A stretch of 8,346 bases of DNA from Burkholderiaceae bacterium (GTDB taxonomy: Bacteria > Pseudomonadota > Gammaproteobacteria > Burkholderiales > Burkholderiaceae), in assembly GCA_947457745.1 (NCBI GenBank), contig CANGWT010000065.1, forward strand, positions 1 to 8,346, read 5' to 3'. A program made the translations under genes and the position numbers. This document shows positions 1 to 7,199 of the stretch, piece by piece. The notes under the pieces were generated by a model, which was given only the letters and a program-made list of their open reading frames with translations, was not told the DNA's origin and did not search any database. Positions within the stretch are counted from its first letter, which is position 1, and each line of letters begins with the position of its first letter.

Positions 1-56
1 CCATTGCTGGCGTCAGGACCTAAACCTGGTGCGTCTACCAATTTCGCCATCCTCGC
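1..56 (-). tRNA. tRNA-Leu (anticodon UAG), 5' part only
   Basis: This is the first two thirds of a leucine tRNA read on the minus strand; the variable arm, T arm and 3' acceptor strand lie beyond the left edge. From the 5' end at 56, the acceptor strand GCGAGGA is followed by TG, a D stem GCG/CGC enclosing the conserved AAATTGGTAGA loop, then anticodon stem and loop CCAGG-TTTAGGT-CCTGA with anticodon TAG at 22-20. The sequence is very close to E. coli tRNA-Leu(UAG) as I remember it, including the D arm and the anticodon loop. The outermost anticodon-stem pair (C27 with A43) is not Watson-Crick; the other four pairs are. It reads CUA and, with wobble, other CUN codons. The acceptor pairing cannot be checked because the 3' strand is outside the window. 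Confidence 0.92.
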
Positions 57-105
57 GCGAATTCCGCAAACACTACCGAGCTGAAGCTTCACTCTAAAGA
101 CCGTA

Positions 106-111
106 ATTCTA
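106..111 (-). promoter_or_regulatory. Candidate -10 element for the tRNA-Leu gene
   Basis: On the minus strand, TAGAAT (5 of 6 matches to TATAAT) lies about 50 bases before the tRNA 5' end, in the short gap after ispF. It would start transcription near position 99 and give a leader of roughly 43 bases to be removed by RNase P. No good -35 hexamer is found 16-18 bases upstream (TCCTCC at 17), so this is only a candidate. The tRNA could instead be read through from ispD-ispF. Confidence 0.3.
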
Positions 112-137
112 CAATGCTTAGCGGTTTTGGAGGATAT

Positions 138-641
138 TTAGACCTTGTAGAGCAAAGCCACAGCATGGACTGCTATGCCCTCACCCCTGCCAAGGTGCCC
201 AAGAGATTCATTGGTTTTGGCTTTGAGGTTGACATGGCTGGGGGTTACTAGCAAATCTGCTGCGATATTGCGGACCATTTCAGGCAAGAAAGTGGCTAAT
301 TTAGGTTTTTGACAAATAATCGTTGCATCCACATTGCCAACATGAAATCCAGCCGCTTGGATCTTTTGCAAAGCTGCTCTGAGCAGAATGCGGCTATCCA
401 TATCCTTAAACTGCGGATCTGTATCCGGGAATAGCTGGCCAATATCATTCAAGCCTGCAGCACCTAGTAGGGCATCCGTTAGGGCGTGCAATAAGGCATC
501 CGCATCCGAATGTCCCAACAAACCCTTTTCACTAGGAACATGCACCCCACCGAGGATGAGCTTACGACCCTCGACTAAGGCATGGACGTCGTAGCCTTGA
601 CCGATTCGAAATTGAGGAATGTGAGGAGTGCTTAAAGTCAT
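138..641 (-). CDS. ispF: 2-C-methyl-D-erythritol 2,4-cyclodiphosphate synthase IspF
   Basis: This cytoplasmic enzyme converts 4-diphosphocytidyl-2-C-methylerythritol 2-phosphate to the 2,4-cyclodiphosphate with release of CMP, in the MEP route to isoprenoids; the family is a homotrimer with a divalent metal in each site. The product is 167 residues, slightly longer than the usual 157-160. Visible hallmarks are GYDVH near residue 16-20 (metal-binding Asp and His), GHSDAD near 43-48 (third metal-binding His), the DIGQLFPD segment near 66-73 and the C-terminal TNESLG..GRGEGI block near 143-156. I chose the ATG at 641, about 13 residues before the conserved core. A TTG at 665, directly after the ispD stop, would add eight residues but has no family support. 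Only a weak purine run (AAGAAAAAG) precedes the ATG. The gene follows ispD by 24 bp and is probably cotranscribed with it. Confidence 0.95.
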   Translation of the reverse strand: MTLSTPHIPQFRIGQGYDVHALVEGRKLILGGVHVPSEKGLLGHSDADALLHALTDALLGAAGLNDIGQLFPDTDPQFKDMDSRILLRAALQKIQAAGFHVGNVDATIICQKPKLATFLPEMVRNIAADLLVTPSHVNLKAKTNESLGHLGRGEGIAVHAVALLYKV

Positions 642-665
642 TGGTTTGTGGCTTTTTCTTGACAA

Positions 666-1424
666 TTAGTTATTAGTGGTTTGCAAGAGGGTTTGCATTA
701 AATCCCAATCTGCTGGGTGGGTTACCTTGAAGTTACGAGTCGCACCCTCAATTAATAAGGGATTACTGCCTGCAAGTTCCATAGCGCTAGCCTCATCCGT
801 AATATCCGCCTCTAGGCGAATTCCCTCTGCAATAACATCATATAGCTGCTTTAATCCAAACATCTGAGGTGTTTGGGCCTGCCATAGATGATCTCGAGAT
901 ATCGTCCTCACAGCTCGGTTGGGATTGCCAGCAATCGCAGAGTTGGCGTCCGCCATTTTGAGGGTATCGGCTAGTGGCATTGCCAACAAACCGCCCTCGC
1001 CTGCCTGACTTACAGCGTGAATGAGTTTTTGAATGAGTTTAGGGGTGATTCCAGGACGAGCAGCATCGTGCACCAGGACCCAATCATTCTCAGAAATACC
1101 TGCTTTAAGCATCTCCGCTAGAGTATTTCGGACGGTTTCTTGGCGGGTCGGGCCGCCGCTCGGAGTAAACCGGATTGAGGGGGATTTGCTTAAAAGCGCA
1201 CTCAGGATCGAGTTATCAATAAAACTAGGGCTTACGCCCACCCAAATAGAGGCTATCTCGGGAGTATTAACAAAAGCATCTAGGGCGTAGCCTAACATCG
1301 GCTTTCCTGCCAGCTCCTGAAACTGTTTTGGCAAAGCTCCACCAAGACGAGATCCTGTACCTGCCGTCGGCAACAGGGCATGACATTGAGGTGAGGACTG
1401 TGAAGATTGATTTCCAGCGGGCAT
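666..1424 (-). CDS. ispD: 2-C-methyl-D-erythritol 4-phosphate cytidylyltransferase IspD
   Basis: IspD joins CTP and 2-C-methyl-D-erythritol 4-phosphate to make CDP-methylerythritol, two steps before the IspF reaction in the MEP pathway. From the ATG at 1424 the protein has 252 residues, a little above the usual 225-236 because about 16 polar residues precede the core. Motifs in order: LPTAGTGSRLG near 18-28 and PKQF near 32-35 (CTP-binding loop with catalytic Arg and Lys), VHDAARP near 118-124, RTISRDHLWQAQTPQ near 173-187, TDEAS near 209-213, and NFKVTHPAD near 231-239. The frame stays open upstream: ATG at 1460 (264 aa) follows a G-rich GGGGGGT stretch that could act as a ribosome site, and GTG at 1487 is also possible. 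Both would overlap the start of the divergent mfd gene, so I prefer 1424, although its own upstream region has only a weak AGG. Confidence 0.94.
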   Translation of the reverse strand: MPAGNQSSQSSPQCHALLPTAGTGSRLGGALPKQFQELAGKPMLGYALDAFVNTPEIASIWVGVSPSFIDNSILSALLSKSPSIRFTPSGGPTRQETVRNTLAEMLKAGISENDWVLVHDAARPGITPKLIQKLIHAVSQAGEGGLLAMPLADTLKMADANSAIAGNPNRAVRTISRDHLWQAQTPQMFGLKQLYDVIAEGIRLEADITDEASAMELAGSNPLLIEGATRNFKVTHPADWDLMQTLLQTTNN

Positions 1425-1439
1425 ACCTGATTCTATAAT
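1411..1439 (+). promoter_or_regulatory. Predicted sigma70-type promoter of mfd
   Basis: TTTCCA at 1411-1416 (4 of 6 matches to TTGACA), a 17-base spacer, and a perfect TATAAT at 1434-1439 form a good housekeeping promoter pointing toward mfd. The expected start of transcription, about seven bases after the -10, falls at 1445-1447, just ahead of the mfd ATG at 1448. The mRNA would therefore have almost no leader. The promoter overlaps the first codons of ispD on the other strand. Confidence 0.6.
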
Positions 1440-1447
1440 GAGCCCAG

Positions 1448-4400
1448 ATGTCTGATGCATTAAAACTAGTACCCCCCATACCTGCACCGCGGGCTGGGCA
1501 GCGCTTTACCTTTTCAGGCTTAATTGGCTCATCAGATGCAGCACTCATTGCCCAATCCGCCCTTCGGTATCGATCTGAGTTTTCAGTCATGGTCATTTTC
1601 TGTGCCCAGGCACAGGAGGCACAGCGCCTTTTAGAGGAAATTCCGGCTTTTGCACCGCAACTCAAATCACGCCTTCTACCGGACTGGGAAATCCTGCCGT
1701 ATGACCATTTTTCGCCACACCAAGATTTGGTTTCAGAACGTTTAGCGACTCTTTATGAATTACTCAACGGCAGCTGTGACATCGTATTGGTTCCAATCAC
1801 TACGGCTCTACAAAAACTAGGACCGCCAAACTTTTTATCTGGTCACACCTTCTTTTTTAGACAAGGTGACAAACTCAACGAAGTTGCACTGAGACTACAG
1901 CTTCAGCAGGCGGGTTACGATCCGGTAAGTTCGGTGATGCGCCCCGGTGAATACAGCATTCGCGGTGGCTTGATTGATTTATTTCCAATGGGCTCAAGCC
2001 TACCTTATCGCCTTGATCTTTTTGGTGATGAAATTGAGCAAATTAGAGCTTTCGATCCTGATACCCAACGCAGCCTCTACCCTGTAAAAGAAGTTCGCTT
2101 ACTGCCGGGTCACGAATTTCCATTTGATGATGCTTCACGCACCGCATTTCGCGGACGTTGGCGCGAAGTGTTTGAAGGTGATCCAACGCGGTGCTCAATT
2201 TATAAAGATGCTAACCTGGGAATTCCTAGTGCGGGTATCGAATCCTATTTACCCCTCTTCTTTGAAGAGTCATCGGCAGTCTTTGATTACTTTCCCCGCT
2301 CAGGTGATCCCGTCTGGGTAGTGAGTATTGGTGATATTGAAGAATCTATTAAGGGTTTTTGGAAAGATACACTTTCTCGATATGAATTCTTAAAACATGA
2401 TCTTGATCGCCCCATTCTTCCGCCAGCTGAGTTGTTTCTAGATGTAGATCAATTCTTTACAGCAGCCAAGCCTTATGCACGCTTGTTATTGGATAAAGAA
2501 ACAAAAGAGTCTCCACAATTTTTAGCTGTTCCCGATCTATCGGTGCATCGGCGAGATACAGATCCCATTAATAGACTGCGCACTGTAGTTTCTCAAGAAA
2601 AAGTACGCGTACTGATTTGTAGTGATAGCAACGGCCGTAAAGAATCGATTCGTCAACTGTTTGAAGAGAGTAATTCAGTGTCTGGTCAGCACGGTAAATT
2701 ACTCTATCCATTAAAGCCGGAAGGTTTTGAAGGCGTCTACGATTTTATTAAAAGTGATGCTCTATTCGGCTTGGTAACAGCGCAACTATTTAACGGCTTT
2801 ACTTGGCCAGCTGAAAATTTAATTATCGTAACTGAGGCAGAACTTTTTACAGCCACTGCTCGTCAACGGCGCAAGGGTAAAGAGAGTGCAAGCGCCGATC
2901 CAGACATGCTCTTCAAAGATTTATCAGAGCTCAAAATCGGTGACCCTGTTGTGCACTCTGATCATGGGATCGGCCGCTATCAAGGTTTAGTACTTCTGAA
3001 TTTAGCACCGCCTAAAGAAGAGCCCATTTTTGAAGAGTTTCTACACTTGGTATATGCCAAAGATGCCACTCTTTACGTGCCAGTACAACAGTTACAGATG
3101 GTAACCCGTTATGCGGGCTCTGATCCTGACTCTGCACCATTACATCAGTTGGGCTCGGGCCAGTGGGACAAGGCAAGACGTAAGGCTGCCCAACAAATAC
3201 GAGATACCGCAGCTGAACTTTTAAATCTATATGCTGCTAGATCTATTCGTAAAGGCCACGCTTTTGAATTTTCAGCTCATGATTACGCTGCGTTTGCAGA
3301 AAGCTTTGGCTTTGAAGAAACACCCGATCAGGCAAACGCTATTGCGGCAGTCATTGGCGATATGACCAGTGGCACACCTATGGATCGACTAGTATGTGGT
3401 GATGTAGGCTTTGGAAAAACAGAGGTCGCACTTCGTGCCAGTTTTGTTGCTGTCATGGGTGGCAAGCAAGTAGCCATCTTAGCGCCAACCACCCTACTCG
3501 CTGAACAACATGTCGCAACCTGGAAAGATCGCTTTGCTGATTGGCCTGTGCATATCGTTGAACTCTCCCGCTTCAGAACCACCAAAGAAATTAATGCTGC
3601 GCTAGAAGCGATTGGTAAAGGCGAAGCTGACATCATTATTGGAACACATAAGCTGCTTTCAAAAGAAACTCAGTTTGCGAACTTAGGCTTAGTCATTGTG
3701 GATGAGGAGCATCGCTTTGGTGTACGTCAAAAGGATGCCCTCAAAGCATTACGTGCTGAAGTAGATATTCTGACTTTAACTGCTACACCGATTCCACGAA
3801 CTCTCGGTATGGCTATGGAAGGTTTGCGGGAGTTCTCTGTCATTGCCACCGCACCACAGAAGCGCTTGGCCATCAAAACCTTTGTGCGACGAGAAGGTGA
3901 TGGCGTTATTCGTGAAGCAGTCCTTCGAGAAATTAAGCGTGGTGGACAGGTCTACTTCCTGCATAACGAAGTCGAAACCATTCAAAATCGTAAGCACGCT
4001 TTACAAGAACTCATTCCAGAAGCGCGTATCAGCGTAGCGCACGGTCAAATGCACGAACGTGAGTTGGAGTCAGTCATGCGTGACTTTGTGACTCAGCGCA
4101 CCAATATCTTGTTATGCACCACCATTATTGAAACTGGTATTGATGTCCCGACCGCTAACACCATCATCATGCATCGTGCTGATAAGTTTGGCTTGGCCCA
4201 ATTGCATCAATTACGCGGACGTGTTGGACGATCGCATCATCAGGCCTATGCTTATTTACTGGTGCCAGATCCTGAAGCACTCAGCAAGCAAGCGCAATTA
4301 CGTTTAAATGCCATTCAAGCAATGGAAGAGCTTGGCTCTGGTTTTTATTTAGCGATGCACGATTTAGAAATTCGTGGTGCTGGTGAAGTCTTGGGAGATA

Positions 4401-4990
4401 AGCAGTCAGGCGAAATACATGAGATTGGATTTCAACTCTATACGGAGATGCTTAATCGCGCAGTGAAATCCTTACGTAGTGGTAAAGAACCAGATCTCTT
4501 ATCACCACTCCAGGCGACAACCGATGTCAATTTAGGTGTACCAGCTCTCTTTCCAAATGACTATTGCCCAGATGTCCACGAGCGTCTGTCGATGTATAAG
4601 CGCTTTGCTGGGACAAACGACTTCTCTGAACTTATGGGATTGCGTGAAGAACTAGTTGATCGCTATGGTGATTTACCTGACCAGGCCAAATCCCTTTATG
4701 AAACCCATCGCTTACGCCTCGAGATGGTCGGCTTTGGCATTAAAAAGATCGATGCCAGTCCGATATCTATTCAGATTCAGTTCATTCCTAATCCTCCAAT
4801 AGACCCGATGAAGATTATTCAACTGATCCAATCATCAAAATATATACAACTGAACGGTCAAGATAAGTTAAAAATTCTCCCCCAAAAAGAAAAAGATTTT
4901 GAGAAACTAGAGCAACGTTTAGAGCATATTCGTAAAATTCTGAGAAGCTTGAATGCATCTGCCATGCTCAATACTGCTCAAGCCAATTAA
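1448..4990 (+). CDS. mfd: Transcription-repair coupling factor Mfd
   Basis: Mfd is a DNA translocase that binds RNA polymerase stalled at lesions, removes it and recruits UvrA to start nucleotide excision repair. The 1180-residue protein is full length (E. coli 1148). Order of domains: UvrB-like D1-D3 (about 20-350), including LPDWEILPYDHFSP and the IRGGLIDLFP/YRLDLF region whose R172, R188 and F192 appear to match E. coli UvrA-contact residues; the RNA polymerase-interaction domain starting at GDPVVHSDHGIGRYQG (about 498-570); RecG-like motor lobes with Walker A GDVGFGKTE (651-659), Walker B DEEH (752-755), TATPIPRT, and motif VI QLRGRVGR (921-928); and the C-terminal TRCF domain with NDYCPDVHERL (about 1035-1140). 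The ATG at 1448 matches the usual family start; no Shine-Dalgarno precedes it. The gene is divergent from ispD and serB follows after 16 bp. Confidence 0.98.
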   Translation: MSDALKLVPPIPAPRAGQRFTFSGLIGSSDAALIAQSALRYRSEFSVMVIFCAQAQEAQRLLEEIPAFAPQLKSRLLPDWEILPYDHFSPHQDLVSERLATLYELLNGSCDIVLVPITTALQKLGPPNFLSGHTFFFRQGDKLNEVALRLQLQQAGYDPVSSVMRPGEYSIRGGLIDLFPMGSSLPYRLDLFGDEIEQIRAFDPDTQRSLYPVKEVRLLPGHEFPFDDASRTAFRGRWREVFEGDPTRCSIYKDANLGIPSAGIESYLPLFFEESSAVFDYFPRSGDPVWVVSIGDIEESIKGFWKDTLSRYEFLKHDLDRPILPPAELFLDVDQFFTAAKPYARLLLDKETKESPQFLAVPDLSVHRRDTDPINRLRTVVSQEKVRVLICSDSNGRKESIRQLFEESNSVSGQHGKLLYPLKPEGFEGVYDFIKSDALFGLVTAQLFNGFTWPAENLIIVTEAELFTATARQRRKGKESASADPDMLFKDLSELKIGDPVVHSDHGIGRYQGLVLLNLAPPKEEPIFEEFLHLVYAKDATLYVPVQQLQMVTRYAGSDPDSAPLHQLGSGQWDKARRKAAQQIRDTAAELLNLYAARSIRKGHAFEFSAHDYAAFAESFGFEETPDQANAIAAVIGDMTSGTPMDRLVCGDVGFGKTEVALRASFVAVMGGKQVAILAPTTLLAEQHVATWKDRFADWPVHIVELSRFRTTKEINAALEAIGKGEADIIIGTHKLLSKETQFANLGLVIVDEEHRFGVRQKDALKALRAEVDILTLTATPIPRTLGMAMEGLREFSVIATAPQKRLAIKTFVRREGDGVIREAVLREIKRGGQVYFLHNEVETIQNRKHALQELIPEARISVAHGQMHERELESVMRDFVTQRTNILLCTTIIETGIDVPTANTIIMHRADKFGLAQLHQLRGRVGRSHHQAYAYLLVPDPEALSKQAQLRLNAIQAMEELGSGFYLAMHDLEIRGAGEVLGDKQSGEIHEIGFQLYTEMLNRAVKSLRSGKEPDLLSPLQATTDVNLGVPALFPNDYCPDVHERLSMYKRFAGTNDFSELMGLREELVDRYGDLPDQAKSLYETHRLRLEMVGFGIKKIDASPISIQIQFIPNPPIDPMKIIQLIQSSKYIQLNGQDKLKILPQKEKDFEKLEQRLEHIRKILRSLNASAMLNTAQAN

Positions 4991-5006
4991 TTATTACTTA
5001 CTACCC

Positions 5007-5897
5007 ATGTCTACTCACCTCAAACTTGTCGCTCTTGCTAACACTGCAATCCCCGCAGAATTAAACGTCGCATTTGCTGAGCATGCAAAAGTCTTAGGCA
5101 TTGCAATTACCAAGGAGGGTGTAGAGAATACGCACTCGAAATACTTCACTGCTCGCTGGACTTGTTCACAAGTCTTAATGCCTGAAGCCAAGGTTGCCAT
5201 GCGTGATATAGCTGCAGCACACGACACGGATTTAGCTTTTCTTTCACCCGGATTTAAGCCGGATACAGTGAAAGTACTAGCCATGGATATGGACTCCACT
5301 CTCATTAACATTGAGTGCATTGATGAGATTGCCGACTTTACTGGCAAGAAAGCAGCTGTTTCAGAAATCACTGAAGCCACCATGCGTGGCGAAATTAAAG
5401 ACTTTAAAGAAAGCTTGCGTAGGCGCGTAGCCCTCTTAGGCGGGGTATCTGCTGGTGTACTCGATTCGGTCTATAAAGAACGTTTACGCCTCAACCCTGG
5501 CGCTGCTAAATTACTGGCAGGAGCAAATGCTCAGGGACTTTATACGCTTCTAGTGTCTGGCGGTTTTACCTTCTTTACTGAAAAGCTCCAGCAAGAGTTG
5601 GGCTTCAAGCAAACCCAAGCCAATACTTTGGAAATCATTGATGGCAAGCTGACAGGTAAAGTTATTGGAGATATTGTTGATGGCGCTGCTAAGAATGTCT
5701 ATCTACAAAAAGCATGTTCTCTAATGAATTGCGAAAAGGAGAAGTCCATCACCATGGGTGACGGATCGAACGATCTACCAATGATGCATGGCTCTGGAAT
5801 CAGTATTGCCTATAGAGCAAAGCCGATTGTTAAAGAAAAAGCCGACGCGGCTTTTGACAGAGTCGGCTTGGATGCTGCTTTACTGCTAATTGCTTAA
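5007..5897 (+). CDS. serB: Phosphoserine phosphatase SerB
   Basis: SerB hydrolyses L-3-phosphoserine to L-serine, the last step of the phosphorylated serine pathway; it is a cytoplasmic, Mg-dependent HAD-superfamily enzyme. The 296-residue protein has an N-terminal ACT-like region of about 85 residues, then the HAD core: MDMDST (nucleophile D94 and acid/base D96), ECIDEIAD with cap helices, ATMRGEIKDF, VSGGFTFF near 183-190 (motif II Ser), and GDGSNDLPMM near 251-260 (motif III/IV metal ligands). The core closely resembles Burkholderia SerB. I use the ATG at 5007, 16 bp after mfd, because it gives the family's usual length. An in-frame ATG at 4953 inside the mfd end would add 18 residues; it has a better ribosome site (GAGAAG, five bases before), while 5007 has none. 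Probable cotranscription with mfd; the two functions are not otherwise related. Confidence 0.96.
   Translation: MSTHLKLVALANTAIPAELNVAFAEHAKVLGIAITKEGVENTHSKYFTARWTCSQVLMPEAKVAMRDIAAAHDTDLAFLSPGFKPDTVKVLAMDMDSTLINIECIDEIADFTGKKAAVSEITEATMRGEIKDFKESLRRRVALLGGVSAGVLDSVYKERLRLNPGAAKLLAGANAQGLYTLLVSGGFTFFTEKLQQELGFKQTQANTLEIIDGKLTGKVIGDIVDGAAKNVYLQKACSLMNCEKEKSITMGDGSNDLPMMHGSGISIAYRAKPIVKEKADAAFDRVGLDAALLLIA
5837..5869 (+). repeat. Nested inverted repeats in the 3' end of serB
   Basis: Two perfect hairpins share one left arm. The first is AAAAGCCG (5837-5844), a 3-base loop, and CGGCTTTT (5848-5855), an A-tract/GC-stem/T-tract layout like a small terminator. The second is AAGCCGAC (5839-5846) pairing with GTCGGCTT (5862-5869) across a 15-base loop. 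They are mutually exclusive. A further AAGCCGA at 5820-5826 could also pair with the right arm of the second. All lie in serB coding sequence, about 30-60 bases before the stop. The repeats are seen directly; any role in stopping transcription or in mRNA stability is inference. Confidence 0.45.
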
Positions 5898-5936
5898 ATC
5901 ACTTGAAATTAGGCTTTTTCAGCAAATGTTAGCTAC

Positions 5937-7121
5937 TTAGAGACGCTCAAAAATAGTTGCGATACCTTGTCCGCCACCAATACACATGGTAACCAAGGCG
6001 TATTTACCTTGAACACGATGTAACTCATGGATAGCTTTAGTAGCAATTGCGGCACCAGAACAACCGATTGGGTGACCCAGTGCAATCGCTCCACCATTCA
6101 CGTTAGTCTTGGCTGGATCTAAACCCAAACCTTTAGTGACGGCCAATGCCTGAGCAGCAAACGCTTCGTTAGATTCGATCACATCGATTTGATCCAATTT
6201 CAGTCCAGCGCGCTCAAGAGCAATCTTGGTTGCAGGGATTGGCCCCTCACCCATGATGTGATTGGGAACGCCAGCAATAGCATAAGAAACCAAACGGGCG
6301 ATTGGCTTATGGCCAGCCTTCTTCGCTGCTTCAGCATCCGCCAGCACAAAGAATGCTGCACCATCATTAATACCTGATGCATTACCTGCAGTAACGCTAC
6401 CGCCCTCTTTTTTGAAGACTGCTTTCATCTTCGCTAAGGTTTCCATAGTGGTTTCTGGCTTGCAATGTTCGTCTGTATCGAACACCACATCGCCCTTGCG
6501 AGTTTTGATGGTGATTGGAACAATCTGAGATTTGAAACGACCTTCTTTAATGGCGTGTGCCGCACGACGATGGGACTCTACTGCGAGAGCGTCTTGCTCT
6601 TCACGGGTGAGCTTCCACTTTTCAACCAGGTTCTCAGCTGTAACACCCATATGTCCAACACCAAATGGATCAGTCAGAACCGATACCATCAAGTCGATCA
6701 TTTTGGTATCACCCATGCGCGCACCACTTCGCATTGCTGGTGAACCATACATGCCACGTGACATCACTTCGACGCCACCACCAATACCGTAATCACAGTC
6801 ACCCAACATAATGGCTTGGGCTGTAGTCACAATCGCTTGTAAGCCAGAGCTGCACAAACGATTCAAAGCCATCGCAACAGATTCCATTGGCAGACCAGCC
6901 TGGATGGAGGCTACGCGAGCAACATAGGCGTAACGGTTGTCAGTAGGGATCGTGTTACCTACTGTGATGTAATTAATTAATGCTGGATCAACTCCAGAGC
7001 GCGCAACGGCCTCCTTCATCACAATACCGCCGAGCTCACTTGGCTCAAGACTGCTGAGCGACCCATTAAAGGCTCCAATTGCAGAACGTACAGCACTTAA
7101 AACGACGACATCACGACTCAT
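5937..7121 (-). CDS. Acetyl-CoA C-acyltransferase / beta-ketothiolase (BktB-like)
   Basis: This thiolase joins acetyl-CoA to an acyl-CoA to form a 3-ketoacyl-CoA, or runs the reverse cleavage; likely roles are polyhydroxyalkanoate precursor supply, ketone or fatty-acid metabolism. The 394-residue protein has the same length as Cupriavidus BktB, and the catalytic residues fall at the same positions I recall for it: Cys90 in NRLCSSGLQAI, His350 in ALGHPIGCSG, and Cys380 in TMCIGGGQG, with NEAF (N318) and TAGNASGINDGA also present. Start at 7121: AAAGGGGA lies five bases upstream, much better placed than an upstream ATG at 7166. It lies 77 bp downstream of rimO on the same strand and converges with serB. 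No phaC, phaB or fatty-acid oxidation gene is in view, so substrate preference (BktB, PhaA, AtoB or FadA-like) cannot be settled and no symbol is given. Confidence 0.93.
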   Translation of the reverse strand: MSRDVVVLSAVRSAIGAFNGSLSSLEPSELGGIVMKEAVARSGVDPALINYITVGNTIPTDNRYAYVARVASIQAGLPMESVAMALNRLCSSGLQAIVTTAQAIMLGDCDYGIGGGVEVMSRGMYGSPAMRSGARMGDTKMIDLMVSVLTDPFGVGHMGVTAENLVEKWKLTREEQDALAVESHRRAAHAIKEGRFKSQIVPITIKTRKGDVVFDTDEHCKPETTMETLAKMKAVFKKEGGSVTAGNASGINDGAAFFVLADAEAAKKAGHKPIARLVSYAIAGVPNHIMGEGPIPATKIALERAGLKLDQIDVIESNEAFAAQALAVTKGLGLDPAKTNVNGGAIALGHPIGCSGAAIATKAIHELHRVQGKYALVTMCIGGGQGIATIFERL

Positions 7122-7126
7122 AACAA

Positions 7127-7134
7127 TCCCCTTT
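7127..7134 (-). promoter_or_regulatory. Ribosome binding site of the thiolase gene
   Basis: AAAGGGGA on the minus strand ends five bases before the ATG at 7121. It is the clearest Shine-Dalgarno sequence in the window and decides the thiolase start over the in-frame ATG at 7166. Confidence 0.75.
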
Positions 7135-7140
7135 ACGATA

Positions 7141-7170
7141 CCTATAAAGCAAAATAACGGCTCCATTCAA
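7141..7170 (-). promoter_or_regulatory. Candidate promoter for the thiolase gene
   Basis: On the minus strand, TTGAAT (7170-7165) and TATAGG (7146-7141) are separated by 18 bases, each with 4 of 6 consensus matches. Transcription would start near 7134, leaving only about 13 leader bases with the ribosome site at the very front. It is a modest match, and read-through from rimO is an alternative. Confidence 0.3.
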
Positions 7171-7175
7171 GAGCC
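7159..7175 (-). terminator. Weak hairpin between rimO and the thiolase gene
   Basis: Minus-strand RNA can fold GGCTC (7175-7171), a 7-base loop, and GAGCC (7163-7159), followed by GTTATTTTGCTTT. A five-pair GC-rich stem before an interrupted T-rich stretch could be a weak intrinsic terminator for rimO, or just a leader hairpin. It overlaps the candidate -35 of the thiolase promoter. Confidence 0.3.
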
Positions 7176-7199
7176 AAAACACTAATTTTATTCTAATGG

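Noticed and set aside
1..50. Short minus-strand reading frame beginning ATG GCG AAA TTG in the left edge
   Set aside because: It is the body of tRNA-Leu; the D arm and anticodon loop account for the sequence.
1267..1665. Minus-strand open frame of 132 codons across the ispD-mfd junction
   Set aside because: It overlaps two well-supported genes in other frames, has no recognisable motif and a low-complexity Arg/Ser/Ala-rich product typical of a shadow frame.
5015..5383. Minus-strand open frame of 122 codons opposite serB
   Set aside because: It is antisense to the conserved SerB N-terminal and HAD nucleophile region and has no recognisable protein features.
5886..5919. CTAATT/AATTAG inverted repeat followed by five T residues after serB
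   Set aside because: The stem is six pairs, mostly A-T, with a 15-base loop, too unstable to call as an intrinsic terminator.
6465..6792. Two plus-strand open frames opposite the thiolase gene
   Set aside because: They lie fully antisense to a conserved coding sequence, show no family motif and have no ribosome site worth noting.
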